This document shows, piece by piece, positions 19,893 through 30,000 of a stretch of 64,000 nt of DNA. The translations under genes were made by a program, and so were the position numbers. Position 1 is the stretch's first letter. Each line of letters starts with the position of its first letter. The notes under the pieces are model-generated. The model saw only the letters and a list, made by a program, of their open reading frames with translations, was not told the origin of the DNA and ran no database searches. The stretch spans positions 87,733 to 151,732 of the forward strand of contig NZ_RHUM01000013.1 of the NCBI RefSeq assembly GCF_003937915.1, in the 5' to 3' direction. The stretch is from Erwinia sp. 198. GTDB taxonomy: Bacteria > Pseudomonadota > Gammaproteobacteria > Enterobacterales > Enterobacteriaceae.

Positions 19893-20234
19893 ATGATGGA
19901 TAGTAATATTGAAAAAACATGTGAACTGGATAATCTGGTCATCATATACTTTGGACAGGACTGTGACATCTTTGACGAAGAATGTGATTTTGATAATTTG
20001 CTTAATGAGTATCTCAATACGTCATCGGAATTCTCTCTGAGAATGTTGTTAGCAAACCTGATTGAGCTGAACGCGCAGAATGACAGATGTGAGGTGCTGT
20101 TATCCCGTTATAATGGCGAGTTTGCACCAGATCGCTGGGAGATGACTGCTCAGGAATGGCTTGATATTGTCAACCGGCGTCTTGTTGACTACATGAATGA
20201 GAAGGGCTACTCCACCGAACTTTCATACTTCTAA
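19893..20234 (+). CDS. CdiI-type immunity protein for the RNase A toxin
   Basis: A 113-residue acidic protein (CELDNLVIIYFGQDCDIFDE, FDNLLNEYLNTSS, SRYNGEFAPDRWEMTAQEWL). It fits small CdiI-type immunity proteins paired with CdiA-CT RNase A toxins: acidic, soluble and directly downstream with a 6-bp gap. It would bind the toxin domain and block its active site in the cytoplasm. ATG 19893 has AGAGGAA upstream. The pairing is strong evidence; the exact family is less certain. Confidence 0.8.
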   Translation: MMDSNIEKTCELDNLVIIYFGQDCDIFDEECDFDNLLNEYLNTSSEFSLRMLLANLIELNAQNDRCEVLLSRYNGEFAPDRWEMTAQEWLDIVNRRLVDYMNEKGYSTELSYF

Positions 20235-20255
20235 AGTTCTTTCTTTCCCCGTCGC

Positions 20256-20284
20256 AAGCCATGCATGTAACTGGTGCATGGCTT
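20256..20284. terminator. 10-bp perfect hairpin after the immunity gene
   Basis: AAGCCATGCA, a 9-nt loop and TGCATGGCTT, 22 bp beyond the immunity stop. No clear T run follows, so termination is only possible. A related GCATGC-rich hairpin occurs at about 9,608-9,640 (ATGCATGCA ... TGCATGCAT). Confidence 0.45.
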
Positions 20285-20331
20285 TGCATGCGTGGCCCCC
20301 CCGTGTGGATCCTTTTCAATGCCGGCTCTGG

Positions 20332-20348
20332 TGACCTGCTCCCCGTTG
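20332..20348. repeat. Orphan IS407-type terminus
   Basis: TGACCTGCTCCCCGTTG is identical over 17 bp to the left end of the IS at 17,192, but no IS body follows. It abuts the truncated antitoxin remnant. Confidence 0.6.
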
Positions 20349-20465
20349 TCCGACAAGCTGGCGCAGCAATCCCGCATTCCCGAAAGCAGATTACTGAATG
20401 AAGCCATCGCTGGCTTATTGAAAAAGCACGGCTTTTCTGACGGCGAGATTAATGAGAAGCAATAA
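20349..20465 (+). pseudogene. 3' remnant of a ribbon-helix-helix antitoxin gene
   Basis: Codons KLAQQSRIPESRLLNEAIAG then LLKKHGFSDGEINEKQ match the C-terminal part of CopG/RHH-type antitoxins, in which this helix pair forms the dimer. The N-terminal beta strand is missing; an IS end lies exactly at the break. No toxin gene follows. Confidence 0.55.
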
Positions 20466-20534
20466 AAGCACCAGCGCAGGCCAGTAAATATCTCGTTCGG
20501 TATTGCGCTGGGGATCACGTAGGGCTGATAAATT

Positions 20535-20837
20535 ATGCTGATTTTAGCTCACGGTGTTTGGCAAAATTCCCGACCGTATGGCCTGGAAAAAGACTTCACC
20601 GGCTGGCGCTTATTGGTTTGCGGCAAGAATAAGCAATTTGCCGATTACCGTGCTTGCGTATGGTTTATGCCTGATGAAGCATCAGCGATGTTGGCAGTTG
20701 TCCTGGCGGATTCAAAAAATCCTAAGGTGTCCTCAAATCAGCCGGTGAAAACAAAAGCGAATAGCCGTACCGCGAAAATTTTTCCTGCATCACACAGTAT
20801 AGAAACGAGTGTTAATTTACGGTCAATCTATAACTAA
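20535..20837 (+). CDS. Hypothetical protein (100 aa)
   Basis: Begins MLILAHGVWQNSRPYGLEKD; a mixed alpha/beta-looking first half (GWRLLVCGKN, YRACVWFMPDEASAM) is followed by a basic, low-complexity tail. There is no membrane segment and no recognised family. The start ATG 20535 lacks a strong ribosome site. It lies in degraded DNA just left of the island, so it may be a remnant. Confidence 0.3.
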   Translation: MLILAHGVWQNSRPYGLEKDFTGWRLLVCGKNKQFADYRACVWFMPDEASAMLAVVLADSKNPKVSSNQPVKTKANSRTAKIFPASHSIETSVNLRSIYN

Positions 20838-20879
20838 AAAAGAGGAAGGGAAGGGTGCCACGATCGCTTATGCGTGTAC

Positions 20880-21008
20880 ATGAATGCTGCCAGGCGGACG
20901 GCAATGAAACACGAACTGCCGACCTTTTACCGCCAAGCTTCTTTCGCCATGCATTTGCAGAACGCGGAAGATTTTTTCGAGTTACGCTTTGACAGAAAGC
21001 TCACTTAA
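20880..21008 (+). CDS. Short hypothetical ORF (42 aa)
   Basis: It reads MNAARRTAMKHELPTFYRQA to HLQNAEDFFELRFDRKLT. It could be the tail of a lost gene or a small real gene; the codon use looks coding. No family is recognised. The 180 bp to its right hold nothing recognisable before the tRNA-derived repeat. Confidence 0.25.
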   Translation: MNAARRTAMKHELPTFYRQASFAMHLQNAEDFFELRFDRKLT

Positions 21009-21184
21009 AGACAGAAGGGCGCATGTTTGCTTTGATCAGGCGTGGTTTGAAAGAAGTAGCCAATCACAAAGAAGTGGCCAGTCATACAGTACCTGTTGAA
21101 CACTGTAAATCCCTGTCCAAAATATCCTATAGATATACTGGAAAACAAAAAGGACCCACGCCACTAACGTAAGTCCTTGATAAA

Positions 21185-21233
21185 TTTGGTGGCCCCTGCT
21201 GGACGTGAACCAGCGACCAAGCGATTATGAGTC
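21185..21233. repeat. Left attachment repeat (tRNA-Ile 3' fragment)
   Basis: Begins TTTGGTGGCCCCTGCTGGAC and ends at GATTATGAGTC. It matches the right copy at 48 of 49 positions (G for T at 21,205). Similarity continues weakly to the left (AAGTCCTTGA versus AAGCCCTTGA). It contains only the tRNA 3' half, so it is not a tRNA gene. Confidence 0.9.
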
Positions 21234-21418
21234 ATATGAATAGCTTGTTTCATCATTTTCCAGCTTTAACCATTCCTGCCTTTTTAATGCTATAAAACAG
21301 TAGCTTGTGTCTGTTTCTTTGTTTCATATTGTTCCGGAATCTTCCTTTCAGTATCATCCTTACGTCACCTGCTACATCACCCAGAAAACGGCAATAAAAT
21401 TCTCGTAAGGACTCGCTT

Positions 21419-22717
21419 TTGGCAGACAATTTAACGGACTCAATGGTACGCGGCCTAAAAGCTCGAGACTCGGCTTATCAGGTATGGGACAAAAGTGGTG
21501 AGCGCGGAGCAGGGCGTCTGGGCGTGAAAGTTGAGCCATCCGGGCAGCGGGTTTTCTACTATCGCTACTACTGGGATGCTAAGCGCCATTTCATTCAGTT
21601 GGGTCGTTACCCTGAAATGTCGTTAGCTCAGGCTCGTCAGCTTACGAAAGGTTATGCCGGTACGCTGAAGGAAGGGAAGAACCCTAAGGTCGAAAAGGCT
21701 GAACAGGAAATCGCGCTGGAAAAGCAAAAACGTGCCGAACAATTAAAGGGCAGTATCGAGCAGCTTATTCAGGGCTACACCAACAAAATGCGGGAAGATG
21801 GCAAGCGGACCTGGCAGCAGGTGCTGTACCGTCTGGAAAAGGAAACCTATTCCTTTATCGCCAAAGATACCAAAGCGAACGAAGTCACACCGCTACATAT
21901 CAAACAGATTTTGTCTGCTATCATTCAGCGCGGGGCGAGCGTTGAGGCTAACCGTGTCCGTTCTTATCTGATGGCAGCGTTCAACTATGGTCTTAAAGCG
22001 GATAACGATCCGGCCAACCACCAGCAGAACGTGATGTTTGGACTTGAGATGAACCCGGTGAGCGTCATCCCTAAGCAGTCGGCTGCAGAGAAAGCGGGAA
22101 CCAACTGGCTGAAGTTGAATGAGCTGCAACAGCTGATGGGTGACTTTCCCAAAACGCCAGGCGTTGGCAGCACGGTGAGCTTGCTGCTTAATTTATGTGT
22201 TTACGCTGGTGGTCAGCGCCCGCATGAACTGGCTTCCAGTCGGTGGGATGCCGTGAACTGGGAAGAGAAAACACTGTTGATAGTGGCTGACGTCTCAAAG
22301 AACAAGCGCGACCATTTGGTGCCATTAACGGATTCATCTATAGAAATTCTGGAAAGGCTGAAGAGTGAGAACGTTAATGATAGCCCGTATATTTTCCCGC
22401 AGCGATTGGATGTAGGTAAGCATCTACGAACTGACAGCTTTGCGCAGGCAATCATCTATTATCGTGAACATTTTCCTGACAATCCGGTGTTTGTTGCGAG
22501 GGATTTGCGGCGGACCTGCAAAACGCTGATGGGCGAAATCGGTGTGTCGAAAGAGTTACGCGACCGTATTCAAAACCATGCATTACAGGATGTCAGCTCG
22601 AAGCACTATGACCGTTATGATTATCTTGTAGAGAAAAGAAGGGCATTAGAACAGTGGGAAAACAGAGTTAATCATGTTGAGCAGGCCACCAGCAATGTGG
22701 TGAATTTATTTAGATGA
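21419..22717 (+). CDS. Tyrosine-type site-specific integrase of the island
   Basis: A 432-residue integrase with an N-terminal DUF4102 arm-binding domain (about 1-90), a SAM-like core-binding domain (about 110-200) and a C-terminal catalytic domain. Catalytic candidates are Arg in GGQRPHELASSRW, the RDLRRT arginine, His in NHALQDVSSKHY and the Tyr in KHYDRYDY. The start is TTG 21419 behind TAAGGACTCGC; no ATG fits the family start MADNLTDSMVRGLKAR. It is placed right next to the left attachment repeat, as usual for tRNA-targeting islands. A mutated partial duplicate lies at 15,033-15,348. Confidence 0.92.
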   Translation: MADNLTDSMVRGLKARDSAYQVWDKSGERGAGRLGVKVEPSGQRVFYYRYYWDAKRHFIQLGRYPEMSLAQARQLTKGYAGTLKEGKNPKVEKAEQEIALEKQKRAEQLKGSIEQLIQGYTNKMREDGKRTWQQVLYRLEKETYSFIAKDTKANEVTPLHIKQILSAIIQRGASVEANRVRSYLMAAFNYGLKADNDPANHQQNVMFGLEMNPVSVIPKQSAAEKAGTNWLKLNELQQLMGDFPKTPGVGSTVSLLLNLCVYAGGQRPHELASSRWDAVNWEEKTLLIVADVSKNKRDHLVPLTDSSIEILERLKSENVNDSPYIFPQRLDVGKHLRTDSFAQAIIYYREHFPDNPVFVARDLRRTCKTLMGEIGVSKELRDRIQNHALQDVSSKHYDRYDYLVEKRRALEQWENRVNHVEQATSNVVNLFR

Positions 22718-22744
22718 TTGTTTTAGAGAGATCTGGAGGTCCAT

Positions 22745-23530
22745 ATGAGTTTTCATAGTGAAGGGTTATACGAAGTTGCTTGGTATCTCTCCCGCTTCGG
22801 CAAGGAGAAACCGCCTGCCTTACTGGGCGTTAGTAGCTGGAAAGATGCCTGTGCTCTTTTTTATCCATCTTTCGGGGAGGGTAAAAACTCAAAGGAGTTT
22901 TACAATAGCCTAAAAAATTGTAGAGATCGCTTCGATTCTTGGCTAAGCGATATAAGGGTTGGTTGGCGAAATGAAGATAGATCACCTCGCGAACTACCCG
23001 CTGCTTACAAAGCAGCAATGGAGAGAATGGAAAAGCTCACTACAGAGCAGGTTGAGGAAAAAATACTGTCCTACATAGCAGTAGAGGATATTTATGAAGA
23101 AGGGAGGGACATTCAGGCAATAAAATCTGATTTAAGCCTTGATGACACCACTCGCAAGCAATTGGTTGCCGCCAGAGTCGGGCAAGGTTGGTTTAGAATT
23201 CAATGTATGAAACTTTTTCCGTCTTGTCCTCTGACTGGTATTTTTTTTCCTGCATTACTTCGTGCCAGCCACATAAAACCTTGGCGCGCTTGCCAAAGTA
23301 GACTAGAGCGCCTAGACCCATTTAACGGCATCATGTTAGCTGTTCATGTAGATGTATTGTTTGATAAGGGATATATATCTTTTGCAAATAGTGGGGAAGT
23401 ATTGGTTAGTAATGAGTTGGATAAAGATTTGCTACAACAAATGAAGATCAGCATGACCAAAGTGCCGGCTTTCCCGGCTCACGCACATAAATATTTGGAG
23501 TGGCATAGGAGAAAATTATTTAGAGAATAA
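22745..23530 (+). CDS. HNH endonuclease (HNH_2 type)
   Basis: A 261-residue protein. The C-terminal HNH part reads LRASHIKPWRACQSR, then DPFNGIMLAVHVDVLFDKGYI, the SHIKPW/N/H layout of the HNH_2 nucleases; the N-terminal ~150 residues (SWKDACALFYPSFGEG) probably give specificity. GGAGGT lies 5 nt upstream of ATG 22745. It is 27 bp behind the integrase and convergent with mcrC. Such solo HNH genes are common in defence islands and may restrict modified or unmodified DNA; the target is unknown. Confidence 0.85.
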   Translation: MSFHSEGLYEVAWYLSRFGKEKPPALLGVSSWKDACALFYPSFGEGKNSKEFYNSLKNCRDRFDSWLSDIRVGWRNEDRSPRELPAAYKAAMERMEKLTTEQVEEKILSYIAVEDIYEEGRDIQAIKSDLSLDDTTRKQLVAARVGQGWFRIQCMKLFPSCPLTGIFFPALLRASHIKPWRACQSRLERLDPFNGIMLAVHVDVLFDKGYISFANSGEVLVSNELDKDLLQQMKISMTKVPAFPAHAHKYLEWHRRKLFRE

Positions 23531-23595
23531 TGTGATGTCCAATGCCACAGTTTTAAGGGGTAAAGGTGGGACGTGTATCTCCTGCAAATTTTTTT

Positions 23596-24834
23596 TTAAT
23601 ATAAAGACCAATTAATTTCTTGGTGTTTTTCAATTGCTATTGTTTTCACTGCCAGCATTGACTCATTCGTTCCCTGTAACGCAAAACCGTAGTGAGCAAG
23701 TAAGCCCGCCTGGGATGGGTAAATCAGCTGCAAATTAGGAACCTTATAGCGACCTGCATAGGCATAAAGCTGATACATATCACTGCTCGAAACGCCTAGT
23801 TTGCGGTCCGCTTCATTCAATAATTTCCACTTGGTATCCGCTATCATCTGCGGAACTCCATTGTCATCAACCAGTGCAATATCTGGCCGCAATTGAAATT
23901 GTTGGGAATCATTGTCGCGCATTGCCAGATATTTTCGAGGTCCTTGTGTACGGAGATGCCAGCCTTGCTGATGGGCCCAGGGTTTTAACTTTTCTGCCAC
24001 CCATGCTTCAAAAAGGCGATTCATATCAAACAGTAATGAGAACAACGGTGTGCTGCCCGCTAATACATCCGGTTTAACGGCGGCAATAAACAATCGACAC
24101 TGTTCAAGTACAGACTGAAATCGTTGCGTAATGCGATCCTTTTTAAGGAGGTGGAATGATTGCAAGGTGATGGGCGCATCGCTAATGCCGTCAAAATGCA
24201 TTAACAATTCGGTTAACTGCTTTTTGGTTTTACCGGAGCGTGTCCAGGTAAGCAGCAGACGCAGGGTAAACCGGAGTATCTGATTCAGCAGCATATCTTC
24301 GCTGAATTCGTCGAAGCGACAATAAAGACGTTCTTTATGTACTAAGTTGTGCCGGACATGTTGTGCGATAACTAAGCGGCCGCGCATTACTGACAGGTTT
24401 TCTTCCTGTTCTATGTAATTGCGTAACTTGCCCTGAAGGATCTGCGTATGCAAATCATGGCAAAAGTGCTGGATAAAAATATCCAGCAGACTATGTTGCT
24501 GAGTATTGATACCCGCCTGCGCCCCTTTATGTGTACGCATGATTCGGGCGGAATGTAGCATCTGCACTAATGCTGTACGACAGGATTCAGGCCTTTCTTC
24601 TTTACCATGAATCTTAGGCAGAATTTCTAGTGTTAAATCATCAAGCTGTATTACGCCGCAAAATTGTGCAAAACGAACCGATTGATGGCCCCAGCTAAAG
24701 GTGCCGGCAGGAAGTTTTGGTGCCAGCTTTTCCAGCAAGCGGGCATGATGAATGCCCAAAGCGTGCTGAGCAATGGCTCTTTCTGCAACAATCGGTAGCG
24801 AGCTATGTTCAATAACCGCCAATATTTCTGGCAC
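23596..24834 (-). CDS. mcrC: McrC-family nuclease subunit
   Basis: A 412-residue protein with N-terminal GTPase-stimulating features (FSWGHQSVRFAQFCGVIQLD, LEILPKI) and the C-terminal PD-(D/E)XK core FQLRPDIALVDDNG..MIADTKWK, followed by QLYAYAGRYK. McrC joins McrB hexamers and cleaves DNA. It starts at GTG 24834, 3 bp after the mcrB stop, so translation is coupled. E. coli McrC is about 348 residues; this longer form is typical of McrBC relatives in islands, and its target modification is not predictable. Confidence 0.92.
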   Translation of the reverse strand: MPEILAVIEHSSLPIVAERAIAQHALGIHHARLLEKLAPKLPAGTFSWGHQSVRFAQFCGVIQLDDLTLEILPKIHGKEERPESCRTALVQMLHSARIMRTHKGAQAGINTQQHSLLDIFIQHFCHDLHTQILQGKLRNYIEQEENLSVMRGRLVIAQHVRHNLVHKERLYCRFDEFSEDMLLNQILRFTLRLLLTWTRSGKTKKQLTELLMHFDGISDAPITLQSFHLLKKDRITQRFQSVLEQCRLFIAAVKPDVLAGSTPLFSLLFDMNRLFEAWVAEKLKPWAHQQGWHLRTQGPRKYLAMRDNDSQQFQLRPDIALVDDNGVPQMIADTKWKLLNEADRKLGVSSSDMYQLYAYAGRYKVPNLQLIYPSQAGLLAHYGFALQGTNESMLAVKTIAIEKHQEINWSLY

Positions 24835-24837
24835 GGC

Positions 24838-27012
24838 TTAATCCTCGTAGATTTTGCGAATCGAGTCGGGCGTAATTTCTTGGGCAGTTGAAACACGGTA
24901 TTCAACGACCTCTTCAAAGTCATCATGAGTAAAGCCGAAAACATCTCTACTGGTCAACTTAACATGGCCAATCAGTGGAGCCTCTACCAGCTTGCCGGTA
25001 GCGTCGATATCGCGGAACACCAGCTGGATTTTGTGCCAGTCCTCATAAAAGTATTCCTGCAGTAGCGGAATAAACTGATTCAGGAAAACCGTTTTTAGCT
25101 GTGTAAGGTTAGCAACCGGGCAAAGGTAAGCATGGCCCAGCATGAGATCCCGGCTGAGAAGAAAACGGATTCGGTGATTCATCGCATCCAGCAGCCTGCG
25201 CAGGTTAATCTGGTTGCCATCTTCATCAAGAATATTACCGGCGTCATCTGACCCAGCAATTTTGCTGCTGTCAGGCATTAGCTCTTTGAAACGGAAGCGA
25301 CGACGTAAAGCGGTATCCATTAGTGCGATTGAGCGGTCAGCAGTGTTCATCGTGCCGTAAATATCCAGATTTTCAGGCACGCCAAATGGCTCGCGAGAAT
25401 AGGGCAACGTAATACGCATGCCTTTGTCGCCGCTGGTACGTTTGTCGGTTTCTATCAACGTGATTAGCTCGCCAAAAATTTTCGCCACATTGCCACGGTT
25501 AATTTCATCGATAAATATAGCGTAGCGATGCAGAGGATCGGCTTCGGCACGCTGGCAAATACGGCGGAATACGCCATCCTGCGGCGAGTAGCTTAATTCA
25601 CCGCTATCTTCGTCCAGCTCAGGGCGGATACCTTCAACGAAGTCTTCATAGCTGTATGCCTGATGAAAAGTAACAAACTCGTAGCGGCTTATAGTTTCCG
25701 ATTCGGCTGGCTGTTGCTTCAGCTGTTTACTCAGAGCAAGCAGCTCAGCTGATTCCTCTTGTGCTTCAGGCAAAGTAACCCAAAAGCTGCCGTCAGTTTT
25801 ATCAAATAGATAAGGTGGAACCCGGCGAGCATATTTAACAGTCGTGGACTCTTCCGGCGTATGGGTTTGCAAAGTTGCCCAAATTGTTGAGTTGAGTGCA
25901 TTGCTACGCCCTTGGGCTTTAGCTTTGCTGAGTACATATTCATGAGCGGCAATTTGAGCAACCTTTGATTTACCGCCAATATCTGCCAGTGCCATGAAAA
26001 TTACGTCATGCCATGATTTCTCTGCAAGCTGTTCCCCCAGCCATTGCTCGCGAGTCAGTGTCTGCGCTTCACTGACATATTTCACTTTTAACTGGTTTAG
26101 CTCGTAAGTTTTGCCGGTTCCCGGTGGGCCGAATAAAATTAGGTTTAAAGGCTCGATAGTTTCCGGCTGAGTGAGTACTTCATCAATGGGCGCGATTTCC
26201 ACAGGTTTTTCAGCAGGTTCCTCGCGTTTTTGCCAGATTTCTGATAGCGGTGGAACGTAGAAGTCGAGCTGCTTACTATTCTGTTTTTCTTCCTGTTCGC
26301 GACGGATCTCAAGCAGCGCTCTGTCCATCGCCACAGCAGACAACTCTTCTTTCTGCTGCGGCTTGAAGGCGCGGATGATAGTACGGCGATCATTGCTGCT
26401 AAAGATGCGTTCAAAATCATCTGGATACAGCATAAACATCAACATATGGCGGAACTGACGGCTGGCATTCTCAGGAATTACACTTAGCCACTCTGCAAAG
26501 GAGAAGCCGTCACTCAGGCGCATTTCTCGTTCAGCTAATGGCTGTGCTAATAGAGCTTTAATAACGTTGGTAAGGTAGGCAAACTCACGTGCCCGGAAGG
26601 TGTTAAATCCAGTCCCAGCACTGCCTACGCCTGAAAGTACTGTATCTTTTAGCAATGGGTTGTCACTATTTAGCGGTTCATTAGCAAGACCCCAGATGGT
26701 GGTTATCTGTTCACGCTTGGTTCTGACGCTGATATTGCTGGCACAAAGAAACAGTAGCCAAAGCATTTCTGCAGTGAGTTGTTTCGCCTCTGGAGAGACG
26801 CCGGCTAGTTGCTCTTTAAGGCGATGCATAAAGTTGCCTTCAAGCTCTAGCTGGCTGTTGACCACATCACGCTCAATTTCGGCCAGATGCTGACTGTCCC
26901 ACAGGTTTTTATTGCTGAAAAGTGAACCGCCATTAATCAGGCAACGTTGCCGCCATTCACTAGCTGCTTCCAAAATCTGGTCTGCTTGTTCTTTACCGGT
27001 ATAGCGGCTCAT
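24838..27012 (-). CDS. mcrB: McrB-family AAA+ GTPase subunit
   Basis: A 724-residue protein. A long N-terminal region (1-270), not the short E. coli DUF3578 domain, should recognise DNA. The AAA+ motor follows: Walker A NLILFGPPGTGKTYEL, Walker B/McrB signature FIDEINRGNVAKIFGELITL, and GTMNTADRSIALMDTALRRR with the sensor Asn and arginine finger. The HQAYSYEDFVEGIRP block is typical of McrB. It forms a unit with mcrC and lies 39 bp behind zorD on the same strand, so it may be co-transcribed with Zorya. Confidence 0.93.
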   Translation of the reverse strand: MSRYTGKEQADQILEAASEWRQRCLINGGSLFSNKNLWDSQHLAEIERDVVNSQLELEGNFMHRLKEQLAGVSPEAKQLTAEMLWLLFLCASNISVRTKREQITTIWGLANEPLNSDNPLLKDTVLSGVGSAGTGFNTFRAREFAYLTNVIKALLAQPLAEREMRLSDGFSFAEWLSVIPENASRQFRHMLMFMLYPDDFERIFSSNDRRTIIRAFKPQQKEELSAVAMDRALLEIRREQEEKQNSKQLDFYVPPLSEIWQKREEPAEKPVEIAPIDEVLTQPETIEPLNLILFGPPGTGKTYELNQLKVKYVSEAQTLTREQWLGEQLAEKSWHDVIFMALADIGGKSKVAQIAAHEYVLSKAKAQGRSNALNSTIWATLQTHTPEESTTVKYARRVPPYLFDKTDGSFWVTLPEAQEESAELLALSKQLKQQPAESETISRYEFVTFHQAYSYEDFVEGIRPELDEDSGELSYSPQDGVFRRICQRAEADPLHRYAIFIDEINRGNVAKIFGELITLIETDKRTSGDKGMRITLPYSREPFGVPENLDIYGTMNTADRSIALMDTALRRRFRFKELMPDSSKIAGSDDAGNILDEDGNQINLRRLLDAMNHRIRFLLSRDLMLGHAYLCPVANLTQLKTVFLNQFIPLLQEYFYEDWHKIQLVFRDIDATGKLVEAPLIGHVKLTSRDVFGFTHDDFEEVVEYRVSTAQEITPDSIRKIYED

Positions 27013-27051
27013 CCTTGTTATCCTTTTTTAAATACTGAGAAAATTACGAAG

Positions 27052-30000
27052 CTAACTGATTCGATATGAACCGTCATCCATTCGTGTACCATCAGTTTCA
27101 ACATCTCTTTCAAACATCATTCGGATGCTTGTTTCTAAAATATCTCCACTCGCCTCAGACTTGTCTTTTCTTAAAGCTGCCTGTAGCTGTGAGATGTCAC
27201 TAGCACTGTCACCCATTGGCCAGAGGGCCGCTCGCGCTAAACTTCGTTTGCGTGACATAAGCCCCTGGAGTAAACAGTCGAAAGAATGTTCCTGATAGCC
27301 GGTATGTATGGCCATTGGCATATGAATTTGGACTGGATACCGTTGGCCGATACGATGTACACGATCATTACATTGCTCTTCAACAGCAGGGTTCCACCAG
27401 CGAGACAGGTGAATGACATGTGTTGCGGCAGTCAACGTTAAACCCGTTCCGGCTGCTTTAGGGCCGAGCACAAGCAGGTCGAAGCCACGATCGTGCTCAA
27501 GATGCTGCTGGAATCGACGCACAATAGCCTGGCGCTTCTGAATCGGCGTATCGCCGTTGATATGATCAATATGCTCAAGGCCGAATTCCTGGCGAACCAG
27601 TTCCATAAATCGGAACTGCATCTTGCGGTGTTCGATGAAAACCAGAACACGCTCACCTTTTGCTTTGATATGATGCAGAATCTCAAAACATGCATTCAGG
27701 CGCGCAGAGGCATCAATAAATGTTTGATTATCGCCGCTCATTTCCATGGCCGGATGTACTGAAACGCCGCGGATATGCTGCAGCATTTTAAGTGCAGCGC
27801 CGGGACCTCCCTGAGATAATTTTAACCGGGCTGTTTCGTAGGCAATAGCTTGCCCTTCAGGCATAAGGCGCGGATGAAGAAAGCGTGTTTTTGCAGGCAA
27901 TTCTTTCGCAACATCTTCTTTTAAACGGCGGAACGCTAAAGGTGGCATTTGATTGCGAGGTGCAAAGACTTGCTGATACAGCTGAAGCATATTCTGTTCA
28001 TCAGGTTCGCTATACAGGCTGTTGAAGTTACGCAACGTATCCAGAGAAGCGGGTGCCAATTGGTCCATGACCGCCCATAAATCGGTCGTGGTATTTTCAA
28101 TCGGTGTGCCTGTCAGACCAATTCGATAGTCAGCATTAACGGCGCGGGCGGCGCGAGCCCGTAGTGAGTCAGGATTTTTGACCGCCTGTATTTCATCAAA
28201 TACCACGGCCGAGAAATGGATCTTCGCAAAAGAGTGCTGGTAGTTAGTCAGCGTTGTATAGGTCGTTAATATCCAGAAACGATGGCCTTTTCCTTCCCTG
28301 ATTGACTCATGCAACTGCTGAAAATTCAGTAAGGTATTGCCATCTTTTGTTTCGACACCTTTAGCATCGAAATTTTTATAGTGGCTTAGCGATGAACCAT
28401 AGAGGCGCAGCAAATGACCAAGTCCGTCACTATCAGTATGCTGCCTGACCTCAGCATTCCAGTTTTCCAGCAATGAGGTAGGAGCAACAATAAGTATTGG
28501 TCCGCGCTCTTTATTGCTGGCAGTGCTGACGTTATTGTTCTCTTTCAACCAGCGTAGAAATGCGATGGTTTGAAGTGTCTTCCCTAAGCCTTGCTCATCT
28601 GCGTTCAAAATGCCTGGCATGCCTGACTTCCATGATGAAAGCTGCAAGCTAAAGCTCTCCAGCTGATGCGGTCGCAATGCTGTTTTAACGCCTGCGGGAA
28701 GTTGCTCATCAATGAAAACGGAGCGTTTTTTTAGATCAGGTTGCCAGAACAGTTCTTCAAAATTGTCTTTAGTATCCAGGATTACCGTAGCTGGAGGTTG
28801 AACATCAATAGCGATCTTATCTTCGCTATCCGCTGCTTCTGCTGAACCTTCTATCTCGATAAGGTTCGCCAGACGTTTCTCCAATGCGCGTAATGTCTCT
28901 TCTGTCACTTTAACAGGATGAGACGCAATCTCAACTTCATCCTGAGATGCATCTATAGCATTACGCAACTGATCGCAGACGCTTGCCAGCGCCTGGCTAT
29001 CCATCGCAGCGAGAATGTTGGTCAGGGCATCAGGGATTACCTCAGGCAACCAGACCGTTTCTCCGGTCATGGGCGTAGAAACAGCACCTTTTCGGTAATG
29101 CAAAATACCTTTAACACGCTCGGAATATTCAACGGTTTCGACAAATGCGGGACCTGCTGCGGCTTCAATTGCTTCTTCTTCACCCACATCGTCAAGACCA
29201 TCCAGCTTGCCCGATTGTCTTAAGTATTTTTCAACAGCATTAGTAATTGCAGGTCGTGGATTTTCAATAAAAGCGCGTCGTTCTTCAGGTGAAGACTTTT
29301 GCTTTTCCACCATGACATCAAGAATGGGACGAGCGCTGCGGTCAATGACCAGATAATTGCCTTCGCCAACACGGTAAGCGGAAAGCGCCCCTTGAGTCCT
29401 GACACGTTGTTGGAACCGACGTAACGTTTGTTCACTTAGCTCACCTGCAGACTCGCTAATCGCTTCTCCGCTGCTTTCCAGCTCTTCCAGATTCTTACCA
29501 GAAAATGGGATGATTTCAAAATCATCAGCGCCCTTTGAGCTGGTGGAAATAGAAAAACGATCGGCAATGCGAACTTCTAAACCTTGCATAAAGTCGGTCA
29601 GCGAGACACGAACGGCATTAATTTCATGGCTCATCTGGACGCCAGGATCAAGGGCCTGACGGAAGCGCGCCAGCGATTCCCAGTCCGATGCTTCTCCACC
29701 GCCTGGCGTAAAGTTTTCGGCAACTTCAACAGTCTCCATCATCCACAAGGGCAACCGGCGTGGCCCTTGAGATGTGGTTAAAATTGATCCGGTCCGGTGT
29801 GGTAGCTGGCGAACACCGTTGCGTAGCCATTCATGCTGTAGGCGAAAGGTATCGCTTCCGAGTGAGCCTTCGATATCAGTTTTCAACGTCAGATCGACGA
29901 GAGGGGGGAGGCCCAGCGTCTGCGCCGTTTCGGCGTCCAGTCGGCCTGCCAGATGATGACCCATCACAATAGCGTCATCACTGATGTGTAAAGGCTCTTC

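Noticed and set aside
21185..21233. A second tRNA-Ile gene
   Set aside because: Only the 3' half is present; the D arm and 5' acceptor strand are missing, so it is an attachment remnant.
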